Shown: piece after piece, positions 17,148 to 25,494 of the stretch
Layout of the letters: each line of letters opens with the position of its first letter
How positions within the stretch are numbered: the first letter of the stretch is position 1
Source of the DNA: BRH-c25 sp964619815
GTDB lineage: Bacteria > Bacillota > Clostridia > Lutisporales > Lutisporaceae
DNA: 64,000 nucleotides
Direction: 5' to 3'
NCBI GenBank assembly: GCA_964619815.1
Contig: CAZUGK010000003.1
Coordinates: 1-64,000, forward strand
The notes under the pieces: model-generated
Database searches by the model: none
Told to the model about the DNA's origin: nothing
Seen by the model: only the letters and a program-made list of their open reading frames with translations
Translations under genes and position numbers: made by a program

Positions 17148-17735
17148 CTATTCCATTAACTTATTTGCCATATTGATAATCAGCTTCCCTGCATATTCTC
17201 CTTCGATATCACCGCCGATTACAGCATTCTTCAGCCAGTATTCCGGTGAGCTGATAATGCCTTTTTCCTTCAGTATCTCCACAGCCTCTTCCAAGGTTAC
17301 GGCTGTAACCCACCATTTCGGTCTCTTTCCTGAACTCAGCTCTGCGGCAGTCAGTCCATCCGTAAGCTCAAAATGCGGCTTGTCACTAATCGATTTCCAA
17401 TCGCCTCCCCAAGCAAGCCCAAGCTTCTTGCCCTCAGCTCCGATAATTTTCCACCTTACGGCATCCTCCCAAAGTATGGTTTTACCGTCGGATGTAACCG
17501 GAGCGACATCATAAGCCAATCCAAAGCCATGAGGTCCCAGAAGCTTCGAGTTAGTAATAATTTTCCCCGGTACGCTCCGGCCTTGCTTGTAAAGATATGT
17601 TTGATAATCCTGATCTCTGAGTGTAGATGTGATAATGATTATTATTCCATGATTTCTGCATGCTTCCATATGCTTTCTACAAAGTATTTGCAGTCTGGGG
17701 TGCAGATCCTCTATTTTCCTGCTATTTATCATCAT
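17148..17735 (-). CDS. Endolysin, M15 family peptidase (L-alanyl-D-glutamate type)
   Basis: A 195-residue peptidoglycan hydrolase. The VanY/CwlK-type zinc site is visible as GPHGFGLAYDVAP (His and Asp) and DKPHFEL (second His), with SISDK before it and the N-terminal LHPRLQILCRKHMEACRNHG typical of phage M15 enzymes. It should cut the peptide stem and release phage or tail particles together with the holin directly upstream. The start at 17735 is chosen from GGAGG five bases before; the following ATG at 17732 is equally possible. It is the last gene of the tail cluster. A C-terminal segment after residue 130 (WWVTAVTLEEAVEILKEKGI) resembles a small repeat found in cell-wall-targeting tails. 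Confidence 0.9.
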   Translation of the reverse strand: MMINSRKIEDLHPRLQILCRKHMEACRNHGIIIIITSTLRDQDYQTYLYKQGRSVPGKIITNSKLLGPHGFGLAYDVAPVTSDGKTILWEDAVRWKIIGAEGKKLGLAWGGDWKSISDKPHFELTDGLTAAELSSGKRPKWWVTAVTLEEAVEILKEKGIISSPEYWLKNAVIGGDIEGEYAGKLIINMANKLME

Positions 17736-17772
17736 ACTCACCTCCTCTCATTTTGACAGGTGCTCTGCCGTA

Positions 17773-18114
17773 CTATGGAGCAGTATTTTCATCATCATAG
17801 TCCAGAAGGTTGTTACCGTCCGACAACTGCATTTTCATATACTGAACAGCTTCCTCTATAAGATTGTCCAATTCCTTCTTTGTTATAAGAAAACGTATTA
17901 GTGTCGGTAATACACTGTAAGCCCTATCAACTACCATAGCATACTTCAGGTCACCGGTGCCGGAGCCCAAAGCCTTCTCTGCCTGAATGACCAAACTAAG
18001 AATGATTTTTTTGACGGTGTCGCGTTTACCTATGCTATATAGATAAACAAGTGAAAAAAGCACCGTCGTTATAATAAGTATATTAAGCGAGTTGTGTTTT
18101 AAGAAATCGTACAT
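17773..18114 (-). CDS. Phage holin (LL-H family)
   Basis: A 113-residue protein with one N-terminal membrane helix (LNILIITTVLFSLVYLYSIG) and a soluble part with ILSLVIQAEKALGSGTGDLKYAMVVDRAYSVLP, given here in two adjoining motifs and characteristic of the LLH holin family. It would form membrane lesions that let the endolysin out. TAAGGAGG lies seven bases before the ATG, right after the stop of the XhlA-like remnant. Intact and of normal length. Confidence 0.9.
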   Translation of the reverse strand: MYDFLKHNSLNILIITTVLFSLVYLYSIGKRDTVKKIILSLVIQAEKALGSGTGDLKYAMVVDRAYSVLPTLIRFLITKKELDNLIEEAVQYMKMQLSDGNNLLDYDDENTAP

Positions 18115-18126
18115 GCTATTTCCTCC

Positions 18127-18399
18127 TTATTTTTTGAAAAAATAAGTGACCAAAGCTGTTACCAGCACGGCCACTATTGTTTTAACCATTTCATTCCAGC
18201 GTTTCGCGGGCTTTCGCTCGATTATATCGAGCTTTTCCGCAAGCTACTTGATGCTTTCCTTAATCTCATTCCTCCTGCCCCATCTGCCTTTTTCCAGGTT
18301 GTTGATTTGAATGCAGTCCTTGCAGCGGTCAATCCATTATGTATCATCCACTATTTTGGAAAAAATGGCACACTGTTTGAGTGTGCTGATGTGTCGCAT
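18127..18399 (-). pseudogene. XhlA-like lysis accessory gene interrupted by two in-frame stops
   Basis: Reading one frame on the minus strand from the ATG at 18399 gives 91 codons with a TAA at 18337-18339 and a TAG at 18244-18246, then the true end at 18127. The last part, LDIIERKPAKRWNEMVKTIV then AVLVTALVTYFFKK, is the coiled-coil edge and C-terminal membrane helix of XhlA-type haemolysin proteins, which normally sit just before the holin as here. A weak ribosome site (AGGA) precedes the ATG. Two nonsense codons in an otherwise conserved frame indicate a recently inactivated gene; a sequencing error would need to be double. Confidence 0.65.
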
Positions 18400-18406
18400 A
18401 ATAGTC

Positions 18407-18580
18407 CTACTCTTCAATTTCAACTTTCACTGGTTCGTCTGCTGGTTCATCTGTAAAAATCAAAAAATCCCCTTCTGTAATATTCTGTATCTCCTTTAGT
18501 CTCCAAGTTGGATTTTTAAGCAATTTGGCCTCAATAGTTGTATCCTCATTTTCCCTAATATAATCAAGTTTATAATCCAC
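18407..18580 (-). CDS. Small hypothetical protein in the tail cluster (57 aa)
   Basis: A 57-residue acidic protein starting VDYKLDYIRENEDTTIEAKL and ending DEPADEPVKVEIEE. The GTG start at 18580 has GGGGGGTGG a few bases upstream. It fills the gap between the tail fibre gene (12 bases) and the XhlA-like remnant (7 bases), a place where PBSX-like clusters carry small XkdX-like genes. It does not clearly match XkdX. Function unknown. Confidence 0.6.
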   Translation of the reverse strand: MDYKLDYIRENEDTTIEAKLLKNPTWRLKEIQNITEGDFLIFTDEPADEPVKVEIEE

Positions 18581-18592
18581 CGTTCCACCCCC

Positions 18593-19846
18593 CTACAGTA
18601 ATATTACCGCTGGTACCGAAGCTGCGTCTGAAATAGAAATTTTAAGGTAATCATTTTGCCAGTAATATTGACCACTAAATTGTCTACAATATAATTGTAT
18701 TTTATCTCCTGGATTAACGGAAAAATCTTCAGTGTATATTATTGATGTATCACTATTAGTGCTCCGCTCTATTCCGACTGCTACTCCGTTTTTATATATC
18801 CTGCCATAAGCTGCAGCACCATTTATGCGGTATAAATTAAAACTGACACGTACAGTACCACCCCAGTTAACTTGTATCTCTTTTTGTTTCTGATATGTAG
18901 TATTCAAGTCCTGTGATCGAAATGCATCGTTAACTAATAATAAGTCACCTGCTAAAACTTGCAAGGCTGATACCTTACCGTCCCCTACAACACCTCCATA
19001 ATAGCCTTGTGGTATTACTTGTTCTGCTGCACCGGGTGTAATCACTGTTGCACTCCCGACTTTGTTTGGCATTGTGCCAGTAATATCGCCTGCATCCGTA
19101 CTCGCTGTTTTACCAGAGAGAAGGTCGGATGCAACTGCGTTTCCGCTACCTCCTTCACCCTGTAATATAAAATTTGTCCCGTCATACCTCAAAGTATATA
19201 TACCATTAAGCCGTAATTTGCCAGATGTCATTGCATTACCCTTGCTATCAAGTATTGACTTTGCACCAAGTCCATTGACATTAAGAGTAGATGCTCCTGT
19301 ATTTGCAACGTTTATTTGTACGCATACCGCGACACCTGCTGCGTATGCAGCTAGAGCAGGGTTTAATGTAAGTGCATACATATTTGCTGATCCCGTTGTC
19401 GTGCCGTACCCTGGCTGTCTGACATAATCGGCTAAATGATTTGTCAGGTTCGTTTGTACAGCGTCCACAGTGTCCTTCCTGGCTATATCATCAGCCGCCG
19501 AAGGAGCTGCAACCTTGGCCCTGCCGTTTGCATCCCTCGCTATTATTTTGCTTGCTGTTGCCGCCGATGTAGCACCATGTGCCGTATTATCTGCCGAATG
19601 CGACGTGACTGTCTGGTTTAATGCAGCAATTGCATCAGCATTGCCTTTGACGGTCTGCGTTGTTCTCCCTGCCCCCGCCAGGTTATCCACCTTGGCTTGT
19701 GCACCTGCCGGGGTTTCTTTGGCAGCTACTTCGGCATCTATTTTATCCCAGTTATCATTCAACATGGTTTGTATATTGAAATAATCATTACCTTCCGTTT
19801 CCGGATCCTTCTTAAGTAAATTCAAATTAGTTGTATAATTTGGCAT
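18593..19846 (-). CDS. Phage tail fibre / receptor-binding protein
   Basis: 417 residues. The N terminus (PNYTTNLNLLKKDPETEGND then FNIQTMLNDNWDKIDAEVA) is the base typical of clostridial tail fibres that attach to the baseplate. A long A/N/T/D-rich region follows (residues about 40-150), then a mixed beta region with VNGLGAKSILDSKGNAM and a C-terminal beta domain (GTVRVSFNLYRINGAAAYGR) likely to contact the cell surface. The ATG at 19846 is preferred to the GTG at 19858, which lies in the ribosome site. It follows the DUF2313 gene by 15 bases. No separate fibre chaperone is seen. Confidence 0.85.
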   Translation of the reverse strand: MPNYTTNLNLLKKDPETEGNDYFNIQTMLNDNWDKIDAEVAAKETPAGAQAKVDNLAGAGRTTQTVKGNADAIAALNQTVTSHSADNTAHGATSAATASKIIARDANGRAKVAAPSAADDIARKDTVDAVQTNLTNHLADYVRQPGYGTTTGSANMYALTLNPALAAYAAGVAVCVQINVANTGASTLNVNGLGAKSILDSKGNAMTSGKLRLNGIYTLRYDGTNFILQGEGGSGNAVASDLLSGKTASTDAGDITGTMPNKVGSATVITPGAAEQVIPQGYYGGVVGDGKVSALQVLAGDLLLVNDAFRSQDLNTTYQKQKEIQVNWGGTVRVSFNLYRINGAAAYGRIYKNGVAVGIERSTNSDTSIIYTEDFSVNPGDKIQLYCRQFSGQYYWQNDYLKISISDAASVPAVILL

Positions 19847-19861
19847 TGCTTTATACACCTC

Positions 19862-20404
19862 CTATATTACCGGTTTAAACGGTGAAAAATCCGTTAAATG
19901 CTTATCTTGTAATTGGCTGATCGTAAGCTGTTGTACCTGGTTTAACATAAGATACAAATACTCAAACTCAAAGGGCAGGTGCGCCGGTCGAAGCTCTTCA
20001 ATGGTATTCGTCAGATCTCCCATATTGGGTGGTGCTCCCAGAACATTTGCAAATCTAATGTGTATAGCGCCATCCGGGAAAGTTACCTCAACACCTCCGT
20101 TTGTATATGCATCTGCTACCACCTTGATTAGTACAGCATCTGCTTTTCCGTTCCCTCTCAGCTTACTTTTAACTACAGAGCGCCGGTCAGCCAAAGGCTT
20201 ATTGATATCAGTTGGCAGTCCCAGTTCCTTCTCATATATCACCAATCCCCAGGTTGCCTTGTCAATATCCAGCTGAGCCTGGATATCTCCAACTGCTACA
20301 AGAATACTGTCAAATTCATCGCCCTCGGCACTCATTATCTGCTCAAACACTTTGGATTTTCTCCAATGGGGCGGCAGGTAGCTCTGCATTTCCTCCTTAC
20401 GCAA
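19862..20404 (-). CDS. Baseplate wedge-type protein, DUF2313 (XkdU/YmfQ-like)
   Basis: A 180-residue protein with the XkdU/YmfQ pattern: SYLPPHWRKSKVFEQIMSAE, then WGLVIYEKELGLPTD, RRSVVKSKLRGNGKADAVLI and GGVEVTFPDGAIHIRF, closing with IEELRPAHLPFEFEY. In contractile phages this P2 gpI-like protein joins the baseplate J protein and the fibre. The TTG at 20404 overlaps the end of the J gene by eight bases and has GGTGG six bases upstream; an ATG at 20389 is too close to AAGGAGG. The start is therefore moderately sure. Confidence 0.88.
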   Translation of the reverse strand: MRKEEMQSYLPPHWRKSKVFEQIMSAEGDEFDSILVAVGDIQAQLDIDKATWGLVIYEKELGLPTDINKPLADRRSVVKSKLRGNGKADAVLIKVVADAYTNGGVEVTFPDGAIHIRFANVLGAPPNMGDLTNTIEELRPAHLPFEFEYLYLMLNQVQQLTISQLQDKHLTDFSPFKPVI

Positions 20405-21470
20405 TTGTCACCACCCCCAGTACCGGCACCTCATTGTTTATAAGGGATATGTTGGCTGTACCGCCGTTAATCCTTAAATCAGTGTAATCACGGATTCCGG
20501 TAGCATCCAGGAGCCTATACCCAATCTGGGCGTAGCTTACCTCTGTTATATCCTCGCGGAAGGTAATAGATCTAAAGTATTCCCGGAGCTTTGCTTCAAC
20601 ATTGGCTATTATTTGCACTTCTGTGTAGGCCGGATCTTTATCCAGGGCTGTAAAAGCTACATTTACCGTCTTTCCATCTGCACTCACTACCGTACAATAA
20701 GCTCCTACAGGGGCAGCTCCTTTACCTTCTCCTGCAGCTCCGGGATCAATATAGTTTTGTACGTTTGAGACCACTTCGGCATTCGCAGGTTCTTTGTTGG
20801 CATCAATCAAGACAACTTTTACCGTATTGCTTCCATTCCAGAGGGGTACTACCTTGGCATCACCCACTCCCGTCACTTCCTTGGCCCACATCTTATACTG
20901 CGACTTGTTTCCACTGGTCGGAGGTGTCTTGATCCTTTCATAGTATCTCTGCAGCAGGTCTTCATCCGATTCGGTATCATAGCCTCCCTCCGTTGGCTCC
21001 GGATTGGTAACGGATGTTATTCCCGGGATAGAAACAGGCATGTATTTTATGGTATTTGCCGGTACATTTCCCTCTGCTCCTGCAGCTACAGCCTGAATAC
21101 GGACCATACCGCTTCCGCTTATAGCTGCACTTTCCATTGCTCTAAACTGAATGCCAGACTCTGTTTGGAACAGTCCCCCTTCGTTAACGCTTCCTGTCCC
21201 CTTTGCTTCAATCTGCCCGCTTGCGTAGGTTGCGGACTTCCGGGTCATTCCGGTCCGCTGGTATATTCTTTGTGCTAATTCGTCTCCGCTAAGTGTCTCA
21301 ATATCCATTTTTTCAATGGTGCTGTCAAGGGCTATATACACCTGCTCCAGCTCCAATATGGAAGGCTCAATGCAGTCGTATATCACCCCGCCTTCCCTTT
21401 TGTCATAGTTGCTGCTGACCCGGCCTAGCACTCTTTTTCTTATTTCTTCAGCTTTTTGATTCTCAAACAA
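20397..21470 (-). CDS. Baseplate J family protein (XkdT / gp47-like)
   Basis: 357 residues with the Baseplate_J pattern: FENQKAEEIRKRVLGRVSSN, YDKREGGVIYDCIEPSILEL, AAGAEGNVPANTI, GGYDTESDEDLLQRYYERIK and GVGDAKVVPLW. It forms the baseplate wedge that triggers sheath contraction. The TTG at 21470 is chosen because GGAGG stands seven bases before and the protein then begins FENQ, as relatives do. It overlaps the end of the DUF2634 gene by eight bases, which suggests translational coupling. Confidence 0.93.
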   Translation of the reverse strand: MFENQKAEEIRKRVLGRVSSNYDKREGGVIYDCIEPSILELEQVYIALDSTIEKMDIETLSGDELAQRIYQRTGMTRKSATYASGQIEAKGTGSVNEGGLFQTESGIQFRAMESAAISGSGMVRIQAVAAGAEGNVPANTIKYMPVSIPGITSVTNPEPTEGGYDTESDEDLLQRYYERIKTPPTSGNKSQYKMWAKEVTGVGDAKVVPLWNGSNTVKVVLIDANKEPANAEVVSNVQNYIDPGAAGEGKGAAPVGAYCTVVSADGKTVNVAFTALDKDPAYTEVQIIANVEAKLREYFRSITFREDITEVSYAQIGYRLLDATGIRDYTDLRINGGTANISLINNEVPVLGVVTIA

Positions 21471-21882
21471 ATGCCTCACCTCCAAAGGATAAACCATTTT
21501 CTAAGTTAATGGTAAATGTGACCTTAAGGCTGCTTTTCAACCTTTCAAAACTGAAATTCGTCACCGACTTGATATGATCGTGAAGCTCCAAGGCTTCCCT
21601 GATAGCACGCTCCACTTCAGTGATAAAAAGCTTATAGGGCAGCTGCTTCTCTATGAGGCTTTCAAGTTCAATGCCATGGTTCTGATAAATCAGGTACTTG
21701 TACTTTTCCGTCTGAAGCGTTGAATGTACCCATTGTTTTATCACATCTATTCCATCTATTTTTACGAACTTTCCATCACGCAGCACGAATTCTCCGGCAT
21801 CGAAATCAAAAAGAAACGACTTCCTAATCTCCTGTGTTTCATTGGTTTCTGATGGATTATAAGTTAACTCCGGAAGCATCAT
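21463..21882 (-). CDS. Baseplate protein, DUF2634 (XkdS-like)
   Basis: A 139-residue gp25/XkdS-type protein. SFLFDFDAGEFVLRDGKFVK, VHSTLQTEKYKYLIYQNHGI and LEDLIEK-like text (ELESLIEKQLPYKLF) are typical. It belongs to the baseplate centre and, by its place in PBSX, sits between DUF2577 and the J protein. The start overlaps the previous stop by four bases (ATGATG). Confidence 0.9.
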   Translation of the reverse strand: MMLPELTYNPSETNETQEIRKSFLFDFDAGEFVLRDGKFVKIDGIDVIKQWVHSTLQTEKYKYLIYQNHGIELESLIEKQLPYKLFITEVERAIREALELHDHIKSVTNFSFERLKSSLKVTFTINLENGLSFGGEAFV

Positions 21883-22262
21883 ACCACCACCCTGTCCATC
21901 ACAAAATACTTTTGCCCATCTGCTGAGGGAAGCAGGGCAACCCGTTCATAGAGCTTCAGTCCTTCATGATGTATGGTTATAGCCTGATTTTGAAAGCCGG
22001 TCTGAGCAGCTGAACCATCAATATTATCAGGCAGCAAGCCTGTTATGGCTACATTAACCGTACCACTTGCCTTTATCTCTTCATCGTATTTCGTAAGCCA
22101 TTTGGGAATAATCAAATCATCGATACCCAGGCTGAAATTTATCCCCTCAGGTGCTATTACAAGCGGTTCAGCACTCTTCACTGTACCTACAACAAAGGAA
22201 ATTGGCGGCTTGTTATCCCGTTCTTTGAACAAAATTGCCAGCTCTGTTATCCCATCTGCCAT
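21879..22262 (-). CDS. Baseplate protein, DUF2577 (XkdR-like)
   Basis: A 127-residue protein of the XkdR family with VGTVKSAEPLVIAPEGINFS, LPDNIDGSAAQTGFQ and the C-terminal LYERVALLPSADGQKYFVMD. These are OB-like baseplate spike or hub connectors. GGAGGTG is six bases before the ATG; the gene directly follows XkdQ. Confidence 0.9.
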   Translation of the reverse strand: MADGITELAILFKERDNKPPISFVVGTVKSAEPLVIAPEGINFSLGIDDLIIPKWLTKYDEEIKASGTVNVAITGLLPDNIDGSAAQTGFQNQAITIHHEGLKLYERVALLPSADGQKYFVMDRVVV

Positions 22263-23156
22263 TTACGGCACCTCCTTAAGTGTTAATGTCATAGTATGGG
22301 TCGCACCTTCATAGTTATGGGTGTCTGACGTAATTTCAAAGAGGCTTGACAAACCGGTCTTTTTTTCCTCTACCTTGACATAGGTGCCGGTTATACATTC
22401 ATTGAAGCCGATACATTCGATGTCCATTTCTTTAAAAACCCTGCCAAGCTCTTTTAGCATATCCTTTGCTGTAGTTATGCCCTGACCCGGCTCCGCCTCA
22501 ATAACATCTTGCAAAAGACCGTATTTCTTGATGAGCGTATCGTCTTTTATAACCGTAACTTTGCTACCTTCAATGACTCTAACGGCGTTTTTCATTTCTT
22601 CGATACTTTCTTTCACCGTCGCTTTTATAATCAGGTTTCCGTCCAGCACCCACTGCAAAACCTGTTTTCCTTTTTTCTCCCGGTATAGCTTCCCTTCCTT
22701 GAAAAAAAGGTTATATCCGGAATCCAACTCCTTTATGATTTCTGCAAGCCCCTTTTCCCGCATAAGAAGCTTTTTGATTGATTTAGTACCTTCTATGTTA
22801 CCTGCCGGTATGTTGAAGCGGCTGCACAGCGTCTCTATGACCTTTTTATCTGTTGTTTTTTCAAATTTATAGTCATCCTTGCTTTTATCCAGGTAAATGA
22901 GAGGATCAAAGGCATAAGGCGTTATGGTATCCTCCGTAGTCCTGAAGGTTGTAAACACAATGCCTCGAAAAAGCTCCTTGCCCTCATCCTGCAGAACCAG
23001 CCAGTCGCCGGGAGCTATGCTGAGACTATTGACTGTTGTGATGTCAAGTCTCCTGGACAACTGGTCACTTGAACCTTGCCAGGTAACCTGGTTCGCTATC
23101 TCGGTAATATCTGTTTTTATACCGTCTCTTATATGCCAAACCGCAAGCTTGCTCAT
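22263..23156 (-). CDS. Baseplate hub protein (XkdQ/YqbQ, gpD-like)
   Basis: 297 residues. WHIRDGIKTDITEIANQVTW, STISGDW-like text (SIAPGDWLVLQDEGKELFRG), ICSRFNIPAG-like text (LCSRFNIPAG) and HNYEGATHTMTLTLKEV match the XkdQ/YqbQ hub family, the Gram-positive equivalent of P2 gpD/T4 gp27. It would link the tail tube to the spike. The ATG at 23156 follows the LysM gene by 11 bases. Intact and of usual length. Confidence 0.9.
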   Translation of the reverse strand: MSKLAVWHIRDGIKTDITEIANQVTWQGSSDQLSRRLDITTVNSLSIAPGDWLVLQDEGKELFRGIVFTTFRTTEDTITPYAFDPLIYLDKSKDDYKFEKTTDKKVIETLCSRFNIPAGNIEGTKSIKKLLMREKGLAEIIKELDSGYNLFFKEGKLYREKKGKQVLQWVLDGNLIIKATVKESIEEMKNAVRVIEGSKVTVIKDDTLIKKYGLLQDVIEAEPGQGITTAKDMLKELGRVFKEMDIECIGFNECITGTYVKVEEKKTGLSSLFEITSDTHNYEGATHTMTLTLKEVP

Positions 23157-23167
23157 ATCTTCAACCT

Positions 23168-23809
23168 CTATCCCACCAGTATCAAGTCGGATTTCAGCTT
23201 GTTCCTGGTCATGATTTCCTTATATTTGCTGCCATCCCCGTATACCTTCTTGGCTATCTTCCAGAGACAGTCCCCTGCTTTGACTATATAGATACCATTT
23301 GGTGCAATTTGATCCTTTCTGCTTTGCTTTTCATCCTTGGAAGCTGCTACTACTTTTTCCCCGACAGGTGTCGGCTTCAAAACATAGGATCTGTATTCCC
23401 TGAGCTGCAGCTCATATTTGACATCTCTGGAGCCCCCCTCTTCTCCATAGGTCAGATTCTCGATCACCACCGGAATATTGACCGGGGTATCGGTTATGAT
23501 CAGCCTTATGGCTTTCTCGAGTTCCTTCCAGCGCTTCAGAATGCTGATGTACTCATAAGGGGTTTTGGCATCAGGGATATCAGCCATTTCTGTATCCTTC
23601 AGAAAATGGAGATACCGTCCTATCTCTGCAGGAAAATGGGATTCCAGGGTAATTTCAACGGGCTTCCCCTTACCGATCATAGTAATCTCCCCGAGTCCGA
23701 TGGTTTCTACTGTGCTAATGCTGCTTCCGTCACTAACGTGGAAAACAGGGGGATTGACGGGTAGTTGTATGCTTTCCTTTCCATCGCTGCAGTACAATAA
23801 AAACTTCAC
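23168..23809 (-). CDS. LysM-containing tail protein (XkdP-like)
   Basis: 213 residues: an N-terminal XkdP domain (LPVNPPVFHVSDGSSISTVE, IGEITMIG-like text as GLGEITMIGKGKPVEI) and a C-terminal LysM repeat from about residue 162 (YIVKAGDCLWKIAKKVYGDG). It caps the inner tail end and may touch peptidoglycan. The GTG start overlaps the tape-measure stop by four bases (GTGA), so translation is coupled. Confidence 0.92.
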   Translation of the reverse strand: MKFLLYCSDGKESIQLPVNPPVFHVSDGSSISTVETIGLGEITMIGKGKPVEITLESHFPAEIGRYLHFLKDTEMADIPDAKTPYEYISILKRWKELEKAIRLIITDTPVNIPVVIENLTYGEEGGSRDVKYELQLREYRSYVLKPTPVGEKVVAASKDEKQSRKDQIAPNGIYIVKAGDCLWKIAKKVYGDGSKYKEIMTRNKLKSDLILVG

Positions 23810-25302
23810 GCTTGCGCACCCCCAAACCTTACTTTCCCAGACGATCCTGAACTCGCATTAGCAAGTGCCAACCTAAGCTTTGGCATCATTTCATTCATGA
23901 TTTCATTGGTTGATCTATTGACTCCGTTGATGTTTATGGTAAAAGCCTGATTGTGAACATTGGGGCTATTTACTTCGGTATTATTACCGTGCGATATTGC
24001 TTGTTTTTTTGATTGAGTAGCCACAGGTTGTCTGACAGGAAGCCTTTTATGTTGTGTATCAATGTCCTTAAATTGTTCTACTTTCTGGTTAACATCCATT
24101 TTCCTATATTCACGTGCTTTCTTAATATTTTCTATTTCTTTTCTTTCCTTCTCCAGTTTGTTATTAAGCAACACTCGTCCAGACTCCTGTCTGCGGTTTT
24201 CTCTATATGCATTTTCAGCCGTCCGAAGCCCATCCAATGTATTCATATGAGTTTCAACGCCCCCGGCAAATTGTGACTTAAGCTTTTGTTGTACAATGCC
24301 TTCAAAACCAATATTACCTAACTCTTCATATGATACTTGAGCTCCAAAGCTCTTTAACCCTTCCATATCTCCATTTTTAGCCGTAGCCATAGCCTCCATT
24401 GCCTCTACAAGTGTGCTACCCGGATTCGATGCAGCCATATCCTCTGCTACTCTGACAAGTTCAATTGCCTTGTTAATATCTCCACCTGCAATCTTGACAG
24501 CTGTATCTCCTACGCTGAGAACTTCAATTAGTTTAAACCCAGCCTCCTCAGAATTAGTTCGCAAGAGTTTCATATATTCATTCCGCTGTTTTTTTACTTC
24601 ATCAATACCCTTGCTGGGATCGCTTTTTGTAATAGCTCGTTCCATATAGAGATCCTGTTGCTCTGCCACTGCACCGGTCATTTCCAATTCATTCAAATCT
24701 TTCATGATATACTTTATCTCTTCACTTGCTGCCATTCCAATTAATGAAGACCCTATTTTACCCACTAACCGTATGCCGTCCTCAGCTGCTTTATCAAATA
24801 ACTCATATGCAGCCTTACTTACAACGTTATTGACTACATCTCCAACCAATTTACTCTCCGGCGATTCTCCACTAGGTGTCTTAATATCATATTTGTTTCC
24901 ACCTTTTTCGGAAGACTTATATACTACTGTATTCTTTTCCACTGTAAGTTTTTCAATTGTATGCGTTTCTACCAAATGCCTCTCTTTTTTTTGCCCTTCT
25001 ACAGTGCTCTTTACAATTATTGGCACACTCGCTGAGGTTTCCTTCTCTTCAATTCCCTGTAGCATCCTCGCCAACTGCTTTCTCAGCAATCCAATTTCTT
25101 TTCCTATCTCCTGTATATGTCTCAGCAATTCTATAGATTGCAGCTTTATGCTCCATTTCTTTCCGAAGGCGTCTTTCAGTACCTCTTTAGTTTCCTGAAT
25201 CTCTTTTTTGATTCGCAGCTGCTCCTTCTGAATTGCCTTCAACCCGGCTGACATATTGTCCCTCATACTAACTACTGTTTTCAATTCACTCATTGCCGAC
25301 AT
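23806..25302 (-). CDS. Tail tape-measure protein (short, about 498 aa)
   Basis: 498 residues, strongly helical and charged, with coiled-coil stretches (LKAIQKEQLRIKKEIQETKE, ENRRQESGRVLLNNKLEKER) and a weakly hydrophobic middle part (DGIRLVGKIGSSLIGMAASE). Its place between the tail assembly chaperone and the LysM protein is that of XkdO. The tape-measure length sets tail length. At roughly 1.5 angstrom per residue this gives about 75 nm, a short contractile tail. The ATG at 25302 has GGAGGTGATG upstream. The end TFGVNRST-like segment (INGVNRSTNEIMNEMMPKLR) is conserved in clostridial relatives. Confidence 0.85.
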   Translation of the reverse strand: MSAMSELKTVVSMRDNMSAGLKAIQKEQLRIKKEIQETKEVLKDAFGKKWSIKLQSIELLRHIQEIGKEIGLLRKQLARMLQGIEEKETSASVPIIVKSTVEGQKKERHLVETHTIEKLTVEKNTVVYKSSEKGGNKYDIKTPSGESPESKLVGDVVNNVVSKAAYELFDKAAEDGIRLVGKIGSSLIGMAASEEIKYIMKDLNELEMTGAVAEQQDLYMERAITKSDPSKGIDEVKKQRNEYMKLLRTNSEEAGFKLIEVLSVGDTAVKIAGGDINKAIELVRVAEDMAASNPGSTLVEAMEAMATAKNGDMEGLKSFGAQVSYEELGNIGFEGIVQQKLKSQFAGGVETHMNTLDGLRTAENAYRENRRQESGRVLLNNKLEKERKEIENIKKAREYRKMDVNQKVEQFKDIDTQHKRLPVRQPVATQSKKQAISHGNNTEVNSPNVHNQAFTININGVNRSTNEIMNEMMPKLRLALANASSGSSGKVRFGGAQA

Positions 25303-25326
25303 TTCATCACCTCCTACATTGGAGTA

Positions 25327-25494
25327 CTACCGGGCAGCTTCATCAACCGCCCGGCTCTCCTCTTCCAAAGCTTTACTCATGCTTGCATAGTAGAAAAGCT
25401 TTGCTGTATAGCTTCGGCTTAATATTTGTTCCGGCGTTATTCCCTTTTGAAGATAGTAATGGAGCATATACAATTCTCCATTACTGTCGATTAG
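25327..25494 (-). CDS. -1 frame extension of the tail assembly chaperone (GT-type product)
   Basis: This is a second frame overlapping the end of the XkdN-like gene. From CTA at 25494-25492 it reads 55 codons without a stop, LIDSNGELYMLHYYLQKGIT at the start and SKALEEESRAVDEAAR at the end, and stops just before the tape-measure ribosome site. It is reached by a -1 slip at A-AAA-AAC (25494-25500), giving a 190-residue fusion, by analogy with G/GT of lambda and the equivalent products of most long-tailed phages. An internal ATG at 25467 could alternatively start a 46-residue protein, but no good ribosome site precedes it. Confidence 0.7.
   Translation of the reverse strand, partial: LIDSNGELYMLHYYLQKGITPEQILSRSYTAKLFYYASMSKALEEESRAVDEAAR

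Noticed and set aside
24700..25200. Plus-strand open frames opposite the tape-measure gene
   Set aside because: Antisense shadows of a highly charged coiled-coil gene; no ribosome site and no similarity to immunity or anti-tail proteins.
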